Shown piece by piece: positions 15,279 to 23,601 of a stretch of DNA of 43,890 nt. The notes beneath the pieces were generated by a model. That model worked only from the letters and a program-made list of their open reading frames with translations, ran no database searches and had not been told where the DNA came from. A program made the position numbers and the translations under genes. This DNA is from JACQGD01 sp045628725 (GTDB taxonomy: Bacteria; Patescibacteriota; Saccharimonadia; Saccharimonadales; Saccharimonadaceae), in contig JAZQPT010000025.1 in NCBI GenBank assembly GCA_045628725.1, positions 1-43,890 of the forward strand, read 5' to 3'. Numbering within the stretch: the first letter of the stretch is position 1; each line of letters starts with the position of its first letter.

Positions 15279-16358
15279 TTATTTTAAATTAGCTTCAAGA
15301 TATGAGGTAATAAATCCATCGATCTTGCCGTCTAAGACAGAGCTAGGGTCTTTTTCTTCGTATTTAGTACGAGTGTCTTTGACAAGCGTATACGGATGCA
15401 GCACGTAGTTACGGATTTGACTGCCCCAATTTGCCGATTCACCCGCATGAAGCTCCGAGATGTCAGCAGCATGTTGCTCGACTTGTAGCTGCGCCAATTT
15501 AGACCGAAGAATCTTCATCGCTGTTTCTTTATTCTGTAACTGCGAACGTTCGTTTTGGATTGCAACGACTATATTTGTTGGCAAGTGCGTCACGCGCACT
15601 GCACTGTCAGTTGTATTAACAGACTGTCCGCCGTGGCCGCCCGCACGATATACGTCGATTTTTAGATCTTTATCGTCGATTTTTACTTCATCGGGAGTAT
15701 CAATCTGCGGTAGAATCTCAACGAGTGCAAAACTTGTTTGGCGTAAATTGTCGCTATTGAACGGACTCAAACGAACTAATCGATGTACGCCGTTCTCACT
15801 TCGCAGTTTGCCGTACACATACGGTCCACTCACTTCGATGACACTCGTTTTTATTCCGGCCTCTTCACCTGTCGAACGCTCGACTTGAGTCGTCGGCATG
15901 TGTGCTTTTTCTGCCCAGCGAAGATACATCCGTTCTAGCATTTCGGCAAAGTCCTGCGCATCGGTACCACCGACGCCAGCGGTAATGCGAATAATTGCGT
16001 TATGATCATCATATTCACCGCTAAATAATAGTTCGCGCTTTCGCATAGAAAACTCTGTCTCGAACGCGCTCACTTGCCCTTCGAATTCTGCAAGCAGACT
16101 ATCGTCACCCATTTCCATTAATTCAACGATATCACTCACCTGCGCTCTCAGCAGCTCCCAGGGTTCAACCATGGCAAGCAGTGCCGACTGTTGCCTGCCG
16201 ACATCTTGTGCGTGTGTGGGATTGTTCCAAAGTTCTGGCCGCGATAGTTCTTCGTCTAGGTGCGATAAAAGAACCCGCTTTTCGTCAATAGCAAGCTGGT
16301 TGTATGCCGTGTCGATTTCTCCACGTAACGTCTGGACTCTTTTTAACAAAGGTTGCAT
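15279..16358 (-). CDS. prfB: Peptide chain release factor 2
   Basis: 359 residues. The stop-codon reading tripeptide SPF is in RLVRLSPFNSDNLRQTSFA and the peptidyl-transfer GGQ is in RAGGHGGQSVNTTDSAVR. RF2 releases chains at UGA and UAA. The gene is in one frame from MQPLLKRVQTLRGEID onward; the programmed +1 frameshift with early UGA of many prfB genes is absent. Presence of RF2 means UGA is a stop here. A TATAAT seven nt before the ATG overlaps the murD stop, giving a leaderless promoter. Its place after secA matches Firmicutes order. Confidence 0.96.
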   Translation of the reverse strand: MQPLLKRVQTLRGEIDTAYNQLAIDEKRVLLSHLDEELSRPELWNNPTHAQDVGRQQSALLAMVEPWELLRAQVSDIVELMEMGDDSLLAEFEGQVSAFETEFSMRKRELLFSGEYDDHNAIIRITAGVGGTDAQDFAEMLERMYLRWAEKAHMPTTQVERSTGEEAGIKTSVIEVSGPYVYGKLRSENGVHRLVRLSPFNSDNLRQTSFALVEILPQIDTPDEVKIDDKDLKIDVYRAGGHGGQSVNTTDSAVRVTHLPTNIVVAIQNERSQLQNKETAMKILRSKLAQLQVEQHAADISELHAGESANWGSQIRNYVLHPYTLVKDTRTKYEEKDPSSVLDGKIDGFITSYLEANLK

Positions 16359-16365
16359 TTACTTT

Positions 16366-16371
16366 ATTATA
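16366..16371 (-). promoter_or_regulatory. prfB leaderless -10
   Basis: TATAAT on the minus strand, seven nt before the prfB ATG and overlapping the TAA stop of murD (16367-16369). I see no -35. Confidence 0.5.
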
Positions 16372-17653
16372 ACGCATTCACGGCCGCGATAAACTGGTCA
16401 CCGCGATCAACGTAATTTTTAAACATACCAAAGCTTGCACAAGCGGGACTCAAGATGACAACATTACCTGCCTCGGCAAGTTCATGGGCTTCGGCTACAA
16501 TATCCGCCATCGTTACGTCACTTCCCATATTAATGGTCGCTTTCATTTTTGCTTTATGTAGTGCCTTTTCGATTTTCGAGGCCTCTGACCCAATCAAAAT
16601 TACATGCATCACGTTTGTATTGGCGATTGCTTCGGCAAGAACTTTGTAATCAGCCCCCTTGTCGGATCCACCTAAAATCATAATCTTTGGGTCAGCAAAT
16701 CCTTTCATAACGGCGAGTGTCGCTCCAGGAATCGTCGCGATGCTATCATCGTAGTACCTTACTCCACTCACTTCACGAACCAGTCGCAGGCGGTGAGGTA
16801 ACCCTATAAAGCTGCTCAACCCATTACCGATAATGGCAGGATCTTTTACCCATTTCCATGTGGCCGTGATTGCTGCGCAGGCATTATCTAGGTTAAAGTC
16901 GCCTGGGAGTAACAGTGCCTCAGTTGAACAAAGTTGGGTCTCGCCAAACCAGAAATACCCCTCCGAAACATGAACCGCTTTTTCGTGCTGATACGGAATT
17001 CTTGCCGCTTTAGATTCATCCGCTATTTTCCGTGCATAATTATTTTCACGGTTATATATGATGATATCGTGTTCTGTCTGATATCTGGCAATGTGTGCTT
17101 TAGCGTCGATATAGTCGTTTAGATCCTTATGGACATCAAGGTGCTCCGGTTCAATATAAAGCACTACTGCAACGTGAGGAGATTTTTCGACGTCCCATAG
17201 CTGAAAACTACTCATTTCATAGACGACAATATCTTCTGGTTTTATATTTTCAAGTTCTGTAATCGCTGGGTCTCCGATATTACCGACGAGGTGAACGGTA
17301 TATCCAGCCGATCGTAAAATCGCGGTTATAAGACTACACGTCGTGCCCTTCCCCTTGCTGCCTGTAACCCCGATAATTGGCGCGGGACATCGTTGGAAAA
17401 ATTCATTTGTTCCTGACCATATTTTGCCGTCCGTCTTTATTTTTGACGGCGCGAGCCCAGCCGTGCGAACGACTATATCAAATCCATCTAGTCGGCTAAA
17501 AGCGCCCTCGCCTAGTAGCGCAGAAACGCCATAAGGAAGATCGGTGGCGCTCAGATTGCGCTCGTCAACAATAGTGACGGTATGTCCTTGGTTAAAGTAA
17601 TACTCGTAATTTGCCCGTCCTTCAACTCCATAGCCTGCGATCGCAACGTTCAT
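16367..17653 (-). CDS. murD: UDP-N-acetylmuramoyl-L-alanine--D-glutamate ligase
   Basis: 428 residues. Rossmann-like UDP domain (MNVAIAGYGVEGRANYEYY), the Mur ligase ATP site GVTGSKGKGTTCSLITAIL, the central domain with YEMSSFQLWDV and EPEHLDVHKDLNDY, and the C-terminal domain with MILGGSDKGADY and VILSPACASFGMFKNYVDRG. These are MurD-specific blocks. It adds D-Glu to UDP-MurNAc-L-Ala in the cytoplasm. It lies alone, away from a dcw cluster, between an M16 protease and prfB. TATAAT ends six nt before the ATG, so the message is probably leaderless. Confidence 0.96.
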   Translation of the reverse strand: MNVAIAGYGVEGRANYEYYFNQGHTVTIVDERNLSATDLPYGVSALLGEGAFSRLDGFDIVVRTAGLAPSKIKTDGKIWSGTNEFFQRCPAPIIGVTGSKGKGTTCSLITAILRSAGYTVHLVGNIGDPAITELENIKPEDIVVYEMSSFQLWDVEKSPHVAVVLYIEPEHLDVHKDLNDYIDAKAHIARYQTEHDIIIYNRENNYARKIADESKAARIPYQHEKAVHVSEGYFWFGETQLCSTEALLLPGDFNLDNACAAITATWKWVKDPAIIGNGLSSFIGLPHRLRLVREVSGVRYYDDSIATIPGATLAVMKGFADPKIMILGGSDKGADYKVLAEAIANTNVMHVILIGSEASKIEKALHKAKMKATINMGSDVTMADIVAEAHELAEAGNVVILSPACASFGMFKNYVDRGDQFIAAVNAL

Positions 17654-17659
17654 ACGGCT

Positions 17660-17665
17660 ATTATA
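17660..17665 (-). promoter_or_regulatory. murD leaderless -10
   Basis: Minus strand TATAAT six nt before the ATG at 17653; a TTGTTC at 17689-17684 with an 18-nt spacer is a weak -35 candidate. Confidence 0.55.
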
Positions 17666-17671
17666 CTCCGT

Positions 17672-18958
17672 TTACGCAGCTCGGAACAATGTTTCGAGTT
17701 TATCGTTTAGTGCAACTATTTCACTTCGCTCACCGCTACTTACACCCGCAAGAACGGTAATGTTATGAGCGATAAATTCTCGGGCGGTATCAATCATAAG
17801 CTCACGAGAGGTGTTTTTGATTGAATCGGGAACTTTTTCGTACGATTTAACCACGCCATCGGCAAAATAGCGATTAGTATAGAAATTACTAATCTGTGCA
17901 ACCGTTTGCGCACCCATTTGGTGCCGTCCAAGGGCGTATGATTTAGCAGCATCAATCTCTGCTTCAGTAATGTTACCGTCAAGCACTTGTTTTAGCTCGC
18001 GAACGATAATATCAAATAGTCCATCGGCCGTATCAAGGTTTACTTGCCCACCAAAATCCCAGCTACTATCGTGGAATCCTACAGAAGTATCGCTAAACAT
18101 TCCATATGCCAGACCCTTTTTACGAGCAGAACCGTAAATACGCGAGTGCATCGTACCTGTCAAAATATGATCAAGACAGTTCATTGCGTCTGATTCTTCG
18201 TCACTGAGTTCACGGGGAATAATCATTGACCACGCAAATGTAAGGTTTGAAGCTTCTTTGCGGCGGATCAATGTTGGATTGCCAGATTTAAATTCATCTT
18301 TAGGAGCTTCGAATCGCTCACCAGGTGACAGCTCCCACTCTTCTAGCTGACGTTTAATCTCACTTTTTCGCCCAAGTAATTTGCCTGATATGACAAATCG
18401 CATGTTATTTGACGTATGAGTTCTCGCGTGATGATCACGGATGTTCTTTAGCGTGACATTAGGAATAGTCTTTAGCCGTTGGTTAAATGTGTAGACGTCT
18501 TCACCAAGTAGCTGTTGTACTTTTGGCCACAGTACACGGTTGTGATTATTCAGGTAACCAGTTAGCTCGCTTTTTACATTGCCTTTTTCAGCTTCTAACT
18601 CATCGCCGTTAAATCGGGGCTGACAGATAGACACACGCTGTAATTCAAAAATTCTTTCCCACTCAAAATCAGCACAGTCTGCGACATACACCATAGACAT
18701 ATCGCTCGTATAGGCATTATGGTATGCGCCGTTCTTTGTGAATTCAGCTTCAAAATCATGTTCGTTTCTGAACTTGGCATTTGCACCAAACGCCATATGT
18801 TCCATAATGTGCGCCGTTTCGTATATATCTTTGTTTTCGACATATCGATTACCGGCACGGAACTGAAACTGAAAGCTCATTACCGTCGCACCAGGGACGT
18901 CAATCAATAAACCTCTGGCGCCATTCTTTAATCGCACCTCTTCAACAGTGTGTTTCAT
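17672..18958 (-). CDS. M16 family (pitrilysin-type) zinc protease
   Basis: 428 residues. The inverted zinc motif HxxEH is at H50-E53-H54 (AHIMEHMAFGAN), and the third ligand fits E131 (NVKSELTGY), 81 residues on as in pitrilysin, with the supporting E124. An N-terminal M16 catalytic half and a C-terminal inactive half (NLTFAWSMIIPRELSDEESD and on) give the usual two-lobed clamshell of the single-unit forms. No signal peptide, so it acts inside the cell on peptides. It starts 18 nt after the secA stop and probably shares its message; in that place it could clear signal peptides or failed export substrates, which is inference. Confidence 0.9.
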   Translation of the reverse strand: MKHTVEEVRLKNGARGLLIDVPGATVMSFQFQFRAGNRYVENKDIYETAHIMEHMAFGANAKFRNEHDFEAEFTKNGAYHNAYTSDMSMVYVADCADFEWERIFELQRVSICQPRFNGDELEAEKGNVKSELTGYLNNHNRVLWPKVQQLLGEDVYTFNQRLKTIPNVTLKNIRDHHARTHTSNNMRFVISGKLLGRKSEIKRQLEEWELSPGERFEAPKDEFKSGNPTLIRRKEASNLTFAWSMIIPRELSDEESDAMNCLDHILTGTMHSRIYGSARKKGLAYGMFSDTSVGFHDSSWDFGGQVNLDTADGLFDIIVRELKQVLDGNITEAEIDAAKSYALGRHQMGAQTVAQISNFYTNRYFADGVVKSYEKVPDSIKNTSRELMIDTAREFIAHNITVLAGVSSGERSEIVALNDKLETLFRAA

Positions 18959-18976
18959 ACTTGACCTATCTCCACA

Positions 18977-21598
18977 CTATTTGCGGTTTTTCTTACGATT
19001 TTGGCGCTGCGTTTTCTTTTTTTTGCGTGCGTCATTCTTTACTTTATTTACATCGCCTTCAGTTGCGGCTTTTTTGACTTTGCCAAAATCACCGTCTCGG
19101 GTTTCTTCACCGCCAGTAATTTCGTTGACACCTTTAGTCGTTGCGTCTTGGGCAAGCTTTGTCAGTTCAGTGTCATAGTCAGTCGCATCAACTGTAACGT
19201 CACTTGGATGTACATGCATTACTTCACGGATCACCTCGTCACGAAGTGTTGCCTGCAAACTTTCGAACAATTTTTGTGACTCTGAACGATATTCAACAAG
19301 TGGATCACGTTGTCCAACACTACGCCAGTGAATACCTTCGCGCAGATGTTGCATATTCTCAAGGTGTTGCATCCATAGAGTGTCGAGGACGGTCAAATAT
19401 ACCTGGCGCTCGACCTGTCGAATGATTTCAACAGTTAGCTCTTTTTCTTTTGTAGCATATAGCTTTGTGACTGCCGCTTTTGCTTTATCAAAACGTAGTT
19501 TGTCTTTCTTTTCGGCGCCGATATCAGCGATAATCTTTTCTTCTAGAGGAAATACTGCTTTAAACTGCTCGACAAAGTTCTTGTTGTTCTTTGCTGGTAC
19601 CGCCGTTAGCTCACGTACCTTTTCTTCGATCAATCGTTCAATCTCTGGCTTGATTTCATCACCTTCAAGAATTTTACGACGAATCACATACACAACACGA
19701 CGATGGCGATTAATCACGTTGTCGTATTGAACAACATTTTTACGTGTATCGTAGTTGTATCCTTCAACGCGCTTTTGAGCGGCTTCGAGCGTTTTTGAGA
19801 CAGCTTTATTTTGAATCGGTGTATCTTCATCAACTCCAAGTCGATCCATGAGGCTGGCAATTCGCTCACCCTGGAAAATTCGCATCAAATCATCTTCGGT
19901 TGATACATAGAATTGTGTCTCGCCTGGATCACCCTGACGTCCACCACGACCACGCAGCTGGTTATCAATACGGCGAGATTCATGTCGTTCACTTCCGATC
20001 ACAACAAGTCCACCAAGCTCTACGACACCTTCGCCAAGCTTGATATCTGTACCACGACCAGCGATATTTGTTGCAAGTGTAATCGCTCCCTTTTGACCAG
20101 CTTTTTCGATAATAGCTGCTTCACGCTCGTTATTCTTGGCGTTAAGGATTTCATATTTTACGTTTTGCTTATCGAGGTATTCTGCAATCATTTCATTCTT
20201 TGCAATCGATGCGCTACCCACAAGTACTGGACGACCAGCCTTGTTATGCTCTTGAATTGCATTGGCAACAGCTTTAAGTTTACCCTTTTCTGATTTAAAG
20301 ATAAGATCTTCTTTATCGATACGAGTAATAGGACGATTCGGCGGAACCTGAACCACATCAAGGCTATAAATCTGCTGGAACTCTTCGGCTTCGGTAAATG
20401 CCGTACCGGTCATTCCCGATAGCTTACTATAAAGACGGAAATAGTTCTGGAATGATACTGTTGCCAGCGTCATACTCTCCTGCAGCACAGGCACGTTCTC
20501 TTTTGCTTCGATTGCTTGATGAAGACCTTCGTTATAACGACGACCCTGCATCAATCGGCCTGTATGTTCGTCGACGATGATTACTTCACCATCGTTAGTG
20601 ACAACATAGTCTTTGTCCCGTCGAAACAGTGTTTGCGCTTTAAGTGCCTGATCCATGTGGTAGACAGAACGAACATATCCTGGTGTGTATAAGTTTTTTA
20701 TACCCAACATTTTTTGGACCTTCTCTACACCGTCATCGCTTAGCGATACGCTTCGGCGTTTTTCATCAAGAATATAATCACTTTCAGTTAATCTTGCCGC
20801 AATTTTTGCAAATTGCAGGTAGCTATCTGGATTTTCTGCAGCAGGAGCGCTGATAATAAGTGGCGTTCGAGCCTCATCAATCAAGATACTGTCGACTTCG
20901 TCAACGATCGCAAAATTCAAATGACGCTGACGTAGTTCTTTTGCATCATTAACCATGTTGTCGCGCAGATAGTCAAACCCGAATTCGTTGTTTGTACCGT
21001 AGGTAATGTCGGCATCGTATGCTTCTTTACGCGTCGCAGGACGCAGTTTACGCATCTTTGGGTCTTCGTGCGCATCGTTGTCATAGTCCTTATCATAAAC
21101 AAATGAAGCGTCGTTAATGATAACCCCAGTCGAAAGACCGAGAAAATCAAACAGCTCACCGTTCCAGCTTGCATCACGCTGCGCAAGATAATCGTTGACG
21201 GTGACGAGGTGTACACCTTTACCTTCAAGCGCGTTCAAGTAGCTTGGCAGTGTCGCCATCAACGTCTTACCTTCACCAGTCTTCAGCTCTGCAACGTCGC
21301 CGTCGTGAAGTACGATTCCACCCATCAGCTGTACATCGAAATGGCGCATACCAAGAACACGATCGCTCGCCTCGCGTACGAGCGCAAATGCTTCCGGTAG
21401 AAGCATATCAAGCGTCGTACCATTTTTATCAAGCTGCTTCTTTAGAACGTCCGTCTGCTTACGCAGATCAGCATCGCTCATTTTTTTATATTTATCACCC
21501 AGCGCATTGATACCCACAACTCGCTTTTCGAGAGCTTTTATAAGCCGCTTTTGCGGATCACCAAATACCTTTGTTAACACCTTTTGTCGACTGACCAT
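18977..21598 (-). CDS. secA: Protein translocase ATPase SecA
   Basis: 873 residues. Walker A is in AELKTGEGKTLMATLPSYLN, Walker B in FAIVDEVDSILIDEARTPLI (DEVD box), and the NBD2 motifs are TNIAGRGTDIKLG and RRIDNQLRGRGGRQGDPG. The preprotein cross-linking and helical scaffold domains are in usual order. The C-terminus ends in a Lys/Arg-rich tail (KKKKTQRQNRKKNRK) in place of the Cys-rich zinc finger that binds SecB, as in many Gram-positive SecAs. A leader of about 73 nt comes from a -10 inside an inverted repeat; AGGAG and AAGGG lie upstream of the ATG. It drives Sec export with SecYEG, needed here for the CHAP, S41 and glycoside hydrolase proteins. Confidence 0.98.
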   Translation of the reverse strand: MVSRQKVLTKVFGDPQKRLIKALEKRVVGINALGDKYKKMSDADLRKQTDVLKKQLDKNGTTLDMLLPEAFALVREASDRVLGMRHFDVQLMGGIVLHDGDVAELKTGEGKTLMATLPSYLNALEGKGVHLVTVNDYLAQRDASWNGELFDFLGLSTGVIINDASFVYDKDYDNDAHEDPKMRKLRPATRKEAYDADITYGTNNEFGFDYLRDNMVNDAKELRQRHLNFAIVDEVDSILIDEARTPLIISAPAAENPDSYLQFAKIAARLTESDYILDEKRRSVSLSDDGVEKVQKMLGIKNLYTPGYVRSVYHMDQALKAQTLFRRDKDYVVTNDGEVIIVDEHTGRLMQGRRYNEGLHQAIEAKENVPVLQESMTLATVSFQNYFRLYSKLSGMTGTAFTEAEEFQQIYSLDVVQVPPNRPITRIDKEDLIFKSEKGKLKAVANAIQEHNKAGRPVLVGSASIAKNEMIAEYLDKQNVKYEILNAKNNEREAAIIEKAGQKGAITLATNIAGRGTDIKLGEGVVELGGLVVIGSERHESRRIDNQLRGRGGRQGDPGETQFYVSTEDDLMRIFQGERIASLMDRLGVDEDTPIQNKAVSKTLEAAQKRVEGYNYDTRKNVVQYDNVINRHRRVVYVIRRKILEGDEIKPEIERLIEEKVRELTAVPAKNNKNFVEQFKAVFPLEEKIIADIGAEKKDKLRFDKAKAAVTKLYATKEKELTVEIIRQVERQVYLTVLDTLWMQHLENMQHLREGIHWRSVGQRDPLVEYRSESQKLFESLQATLRDEVIREVMHVHPSDVTVDATDYDTELTKLAQDATTKGVNEITGGEETRDGDFGKVKKAATEGDVNKVKNDARKKKKTQRQNRKKNRK

Positions 21599-21668
21599 AG
21601 AAATACCCTTACTCCTGAATGCATATGACGATTCGCACGATTACGAACGTCAATGCGGTCTGAAAATT

Positions 21669-21707
21669 ACTGTTATTATTATACCCTATGTAACGGGAAA
21701 TAACAGT
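21669..21707 (-). promoter_or_regulatory. secA promoter enclosed by an inverted repeat
   Basis: TATAAT on the minus strand (21683-21678). Arms ACTGTTATT (minus strand 21707-21699) and AATAACAGT (21677-21669) are perfect complements that lie at the -35 region and across the start of transcription, as an operator pair would; as DNA hairpin the stem is 9 bp. Confidence 0.5.
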
Positions 21708-21761
21708 GGTTTTATCCTAAAAGGTAATAAACTACCATTCTATAGTGCAAAAGCAATCAAT

Positions 21762-22133
21762 CTACACTTCGCGCGCGTAGCTACGCTTAAACCGCGCCAA
21801 TACACCGCGCTTACCTATGTGAGGAATATGCTCTTCTTTGTAACGATGAAGTTGCATCGCGAGTTTTGATTCGACAATATCCAGAGCAGCCAAAACATTA
21901 ACAGTTGTATCTTTTGCAGTTAATGTCTTTTCAGGCACATGAATGATAACTTCCGCTTCGTATTTATTGCCATGTTTTTGGTTGACCAGTTTTAGTTTAA
22001 CGTCAGCCACGGCGCTTTTGCGTGCGTGCCGCGGAAGGTAACGGTCCAATCGTCCTATCTTTTTAATCACATACCGTTTAGTCGGTTCGTCCAAGTCGTA
22101 CTTGACTCCAGTGATGTTGATGGCATTGATCAT
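21762..22133 (-). CDS. hpf: Ribosome hibernation promoting factor, short form
   Basis: 123 residues. INAINITGVKYDLDEPTKRY begins the HPF/RaiA beta-alpha-beta fold, followed by KIGRLDRYLPRHARKSAVAD and VIIHVPEKTLTAKDTTVNVLAALDIVESKL, the family core. The long-form C-terminal dimerisation domain is absent, though the tail is basic (KRGVLARFKRSYAREV). It binds the 30S decoding centre and silences ribosomes. Strong AAGGAGGGTAG before the ATG and an extended -10 TGGTATAAT (22192-22184). It precedes secA as in Firmicutes. Confidence 0.92.
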   Translation of the reverse strand: MINAINITGVKYDLDEPTKRYVIKKIGRLDRYLPRHARKSAVADVKLKLVNQKHGNKYEAEVIIHVPEKTLTAKDTTVNVLAALDIVESKLAMQLHRYKEEHIPHIGKRGVLARFKRSYAREV

Positions 22134-22183
22134 CTATTTACTACCCTCCTTGAATATAAAATATTCTATTTGGTTGTACATCT

Positions 22184-22192
22184 ATTATACCA
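22184..22192 (-). promoter_or_regulatory. hpf extended -10 promoter
   Basis: Minus strand TGGTATAAT, about 45 nt of leader, then AAGGAGGG ahead of the ATG at 22133. One of the leadered exceptions among the first genes here. Confidence 0.68.
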
Positions 22193-22295
22193 TTTATGGA
22201 TAATCTCGTGTGAAAATGTAGTACTTTCATACACTCTTCTGTACTACAGTTTTTTCTGTCTTTATCCTCAATAATGCTGCATTAAGAATTAAGGT

Positions 22296-23546
22296 CTAGA
22301 GTGCTTCACGGCCGCCTATGTACGGTCGAAGTACTTCAGGTACAGTTAGCGTGCCGTCTGCATTCTGGAAGTGCTCGATGACAACGACAAGTGAACGCGC
22401 TAACGATACGGCTGTACCGTTAAGCGTATGAAGTGTCTCGACGGTGCCGTCCTTGCGGCGGACACGGATGTTTAGGTTACGCGCCTGGAAGTCGGTACAG
22501 TTAGAACAGCTGGTTAATTCGCGGTACATGCTATCGACTGGTGACCAGTATTCAATGTCATACTTCTTGCTAGCCGGCGCACCGAGGTCGCCACTTGCGA
22601 TATTAATGACATGATAAGGGATACCAATAGACTGCCAAATCTCTTCTTCGATTGCCAAGATTTTTTCATGGATTTCTTTGCTTTGTTCTGGCGTCGTAAA
22701 CGCATACATCTCGAGTTTATTGAACTGGTGAACGCGGAATAACCCGCGAGCATGCTTGCCATATGTCCCCGCTTCTTTACGATATGACGGACTCAAGCCT
22801 GCATATAGTAGCGGCAGTTTATCTTCATCAATAATTTCATCAGCATGATACCCCGTTAGTGGCATCTCGGCGGTTGCGATCAGCGACAAGTCCTCGCCTT
22901 CGATAAAATACTCGTCACTCTGACTGTCACTCCGCGGTGCAAACCCTGTACCTGTTGCAATACGACCGTTTACCATATTTGGTACGGTCATGTAGGTAAA
23001 GCCTTTTTTCGTCACAAAATCCAGCGCATATTGCGTAATCGCATTTTCGAGCAATGCCAAGTCACCTTTTAAGTAGTAGAACTTCGCGCCCGCAACTTTT
23101 GCACCGCGCTCAAAATCCACCCAGTCACGTTTCACTGCAAAATCAAGATGATCAATCGCACCAGTTGGCTGATCGCCCCATTTCTTTATTTCAACGCTAT
23201 CTTCTTCGCCGCCAATTGGGACATCGTCTTGTAGGCCGTTTGGAATCCCCCACATAAGAGTCGTGAACTCTTGATCAAGAGACTTTAGCTGCTCCTCTAG
23301 TAGCGCTAGTTCAGTCTTTAACTCGCGTCCTCGGTCGATCGATTCCTGAGTAGGCTTACCGCCGGATTGCTTCATAGCATCAGCAATACTATTACGTTCC
23401 GCACGTAAACTATCCGTTTTTTGCTGCAACTCGCGGCGCTCAGTATCAAGTACTAAAACACGCTCTACGTTAACATCGTAGCCTTTTTGTTTGGAAAACT
23501 CTGCGACTCGTTCTGGATTTTCACGGATGTAACGGATATCTAACAT
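22296..23546 (-). CDS. serS: Seryl-tRNA synthetase
   Basis: 416 residues. N-terminal tRNA-binding coiled-coil arm (about 30-105, LQQKTDSLRAERNSI and on), motif 2 in GLFRVHQFNKLEMYAF and motif 3 region NGTAVSLARSLVVVIEHFQ. Charges tRNA-Ser and tRNA-Sec-type acceptors in the cytoplasm. MLDIRYIRENPERV is the classical start. The -10 TACAAT lies six nt before the ATG and directly after the T tract of the upstream terminator. Confidence 0.97.
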   Translation of the reverse strand: MLDIRYIRENPERVAEFSKQKGYDVNVERVLVLDTERRELQQKTDSLRAERNSIADAMKQSGGKPTQESIDRGRELKTELALLEEQLKSLDQEFTTLMWGIPNGLQDDVPIGGEEDSVEIKKWGDQPTGAIDHLDFAVKRDWVDFERGAKVAGAKFYYLKGDLALLENAITQYALDFVTKKGFTYMTVPNMVNGRIATGTGFAPRSDSQSDEYFIEGEDLSLIATAEMPLTGYHADEIIDEDKLPLLYAGLSPSYRKEAGTYGKHARGLFRVHQFNKLEMYAFTTPEQSKEIHEKILAIEEEIWQSIGIPYHVINIASGDLGAPASKKYDIEYWSPVDSMYRELTSCSNCTDFQARNLNIRVRRKDGTVETLHTLNGTAVSLARSLVVVIEHFQNADGTLTVPEVLRPYIGGREAL

Positions 23547-23552
23547 AGGTTT

Positions 23553-23589
23553 ATTGTACCAAAAAACCGCCTCTTTGTAGAGACGGTTT
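23553..23589 (-). terminator. Terminator of the ABC exporter unit fused to the serS promoter
   Basis: Stem AAACCG-CTCT with AGAG-CGGTTT (23564-23589, one mismatch, loop ACAA on the minus strand), then T6 (23566-23561) running into TGGTACAAT (23561-23553). A weak -35, TCTACA (23581-23576), lies inside the hairpin. serS starts six nt after the -10. Confidence 0.78.
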
Positions 23590-23601
23590 CCATTTTTTAG
23601 A

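Noticed and set aside
15279..16358. Programmed frameshift in prfB
   Set aside because: The whole gene is in one frame from its ATG; there is no early UGA.
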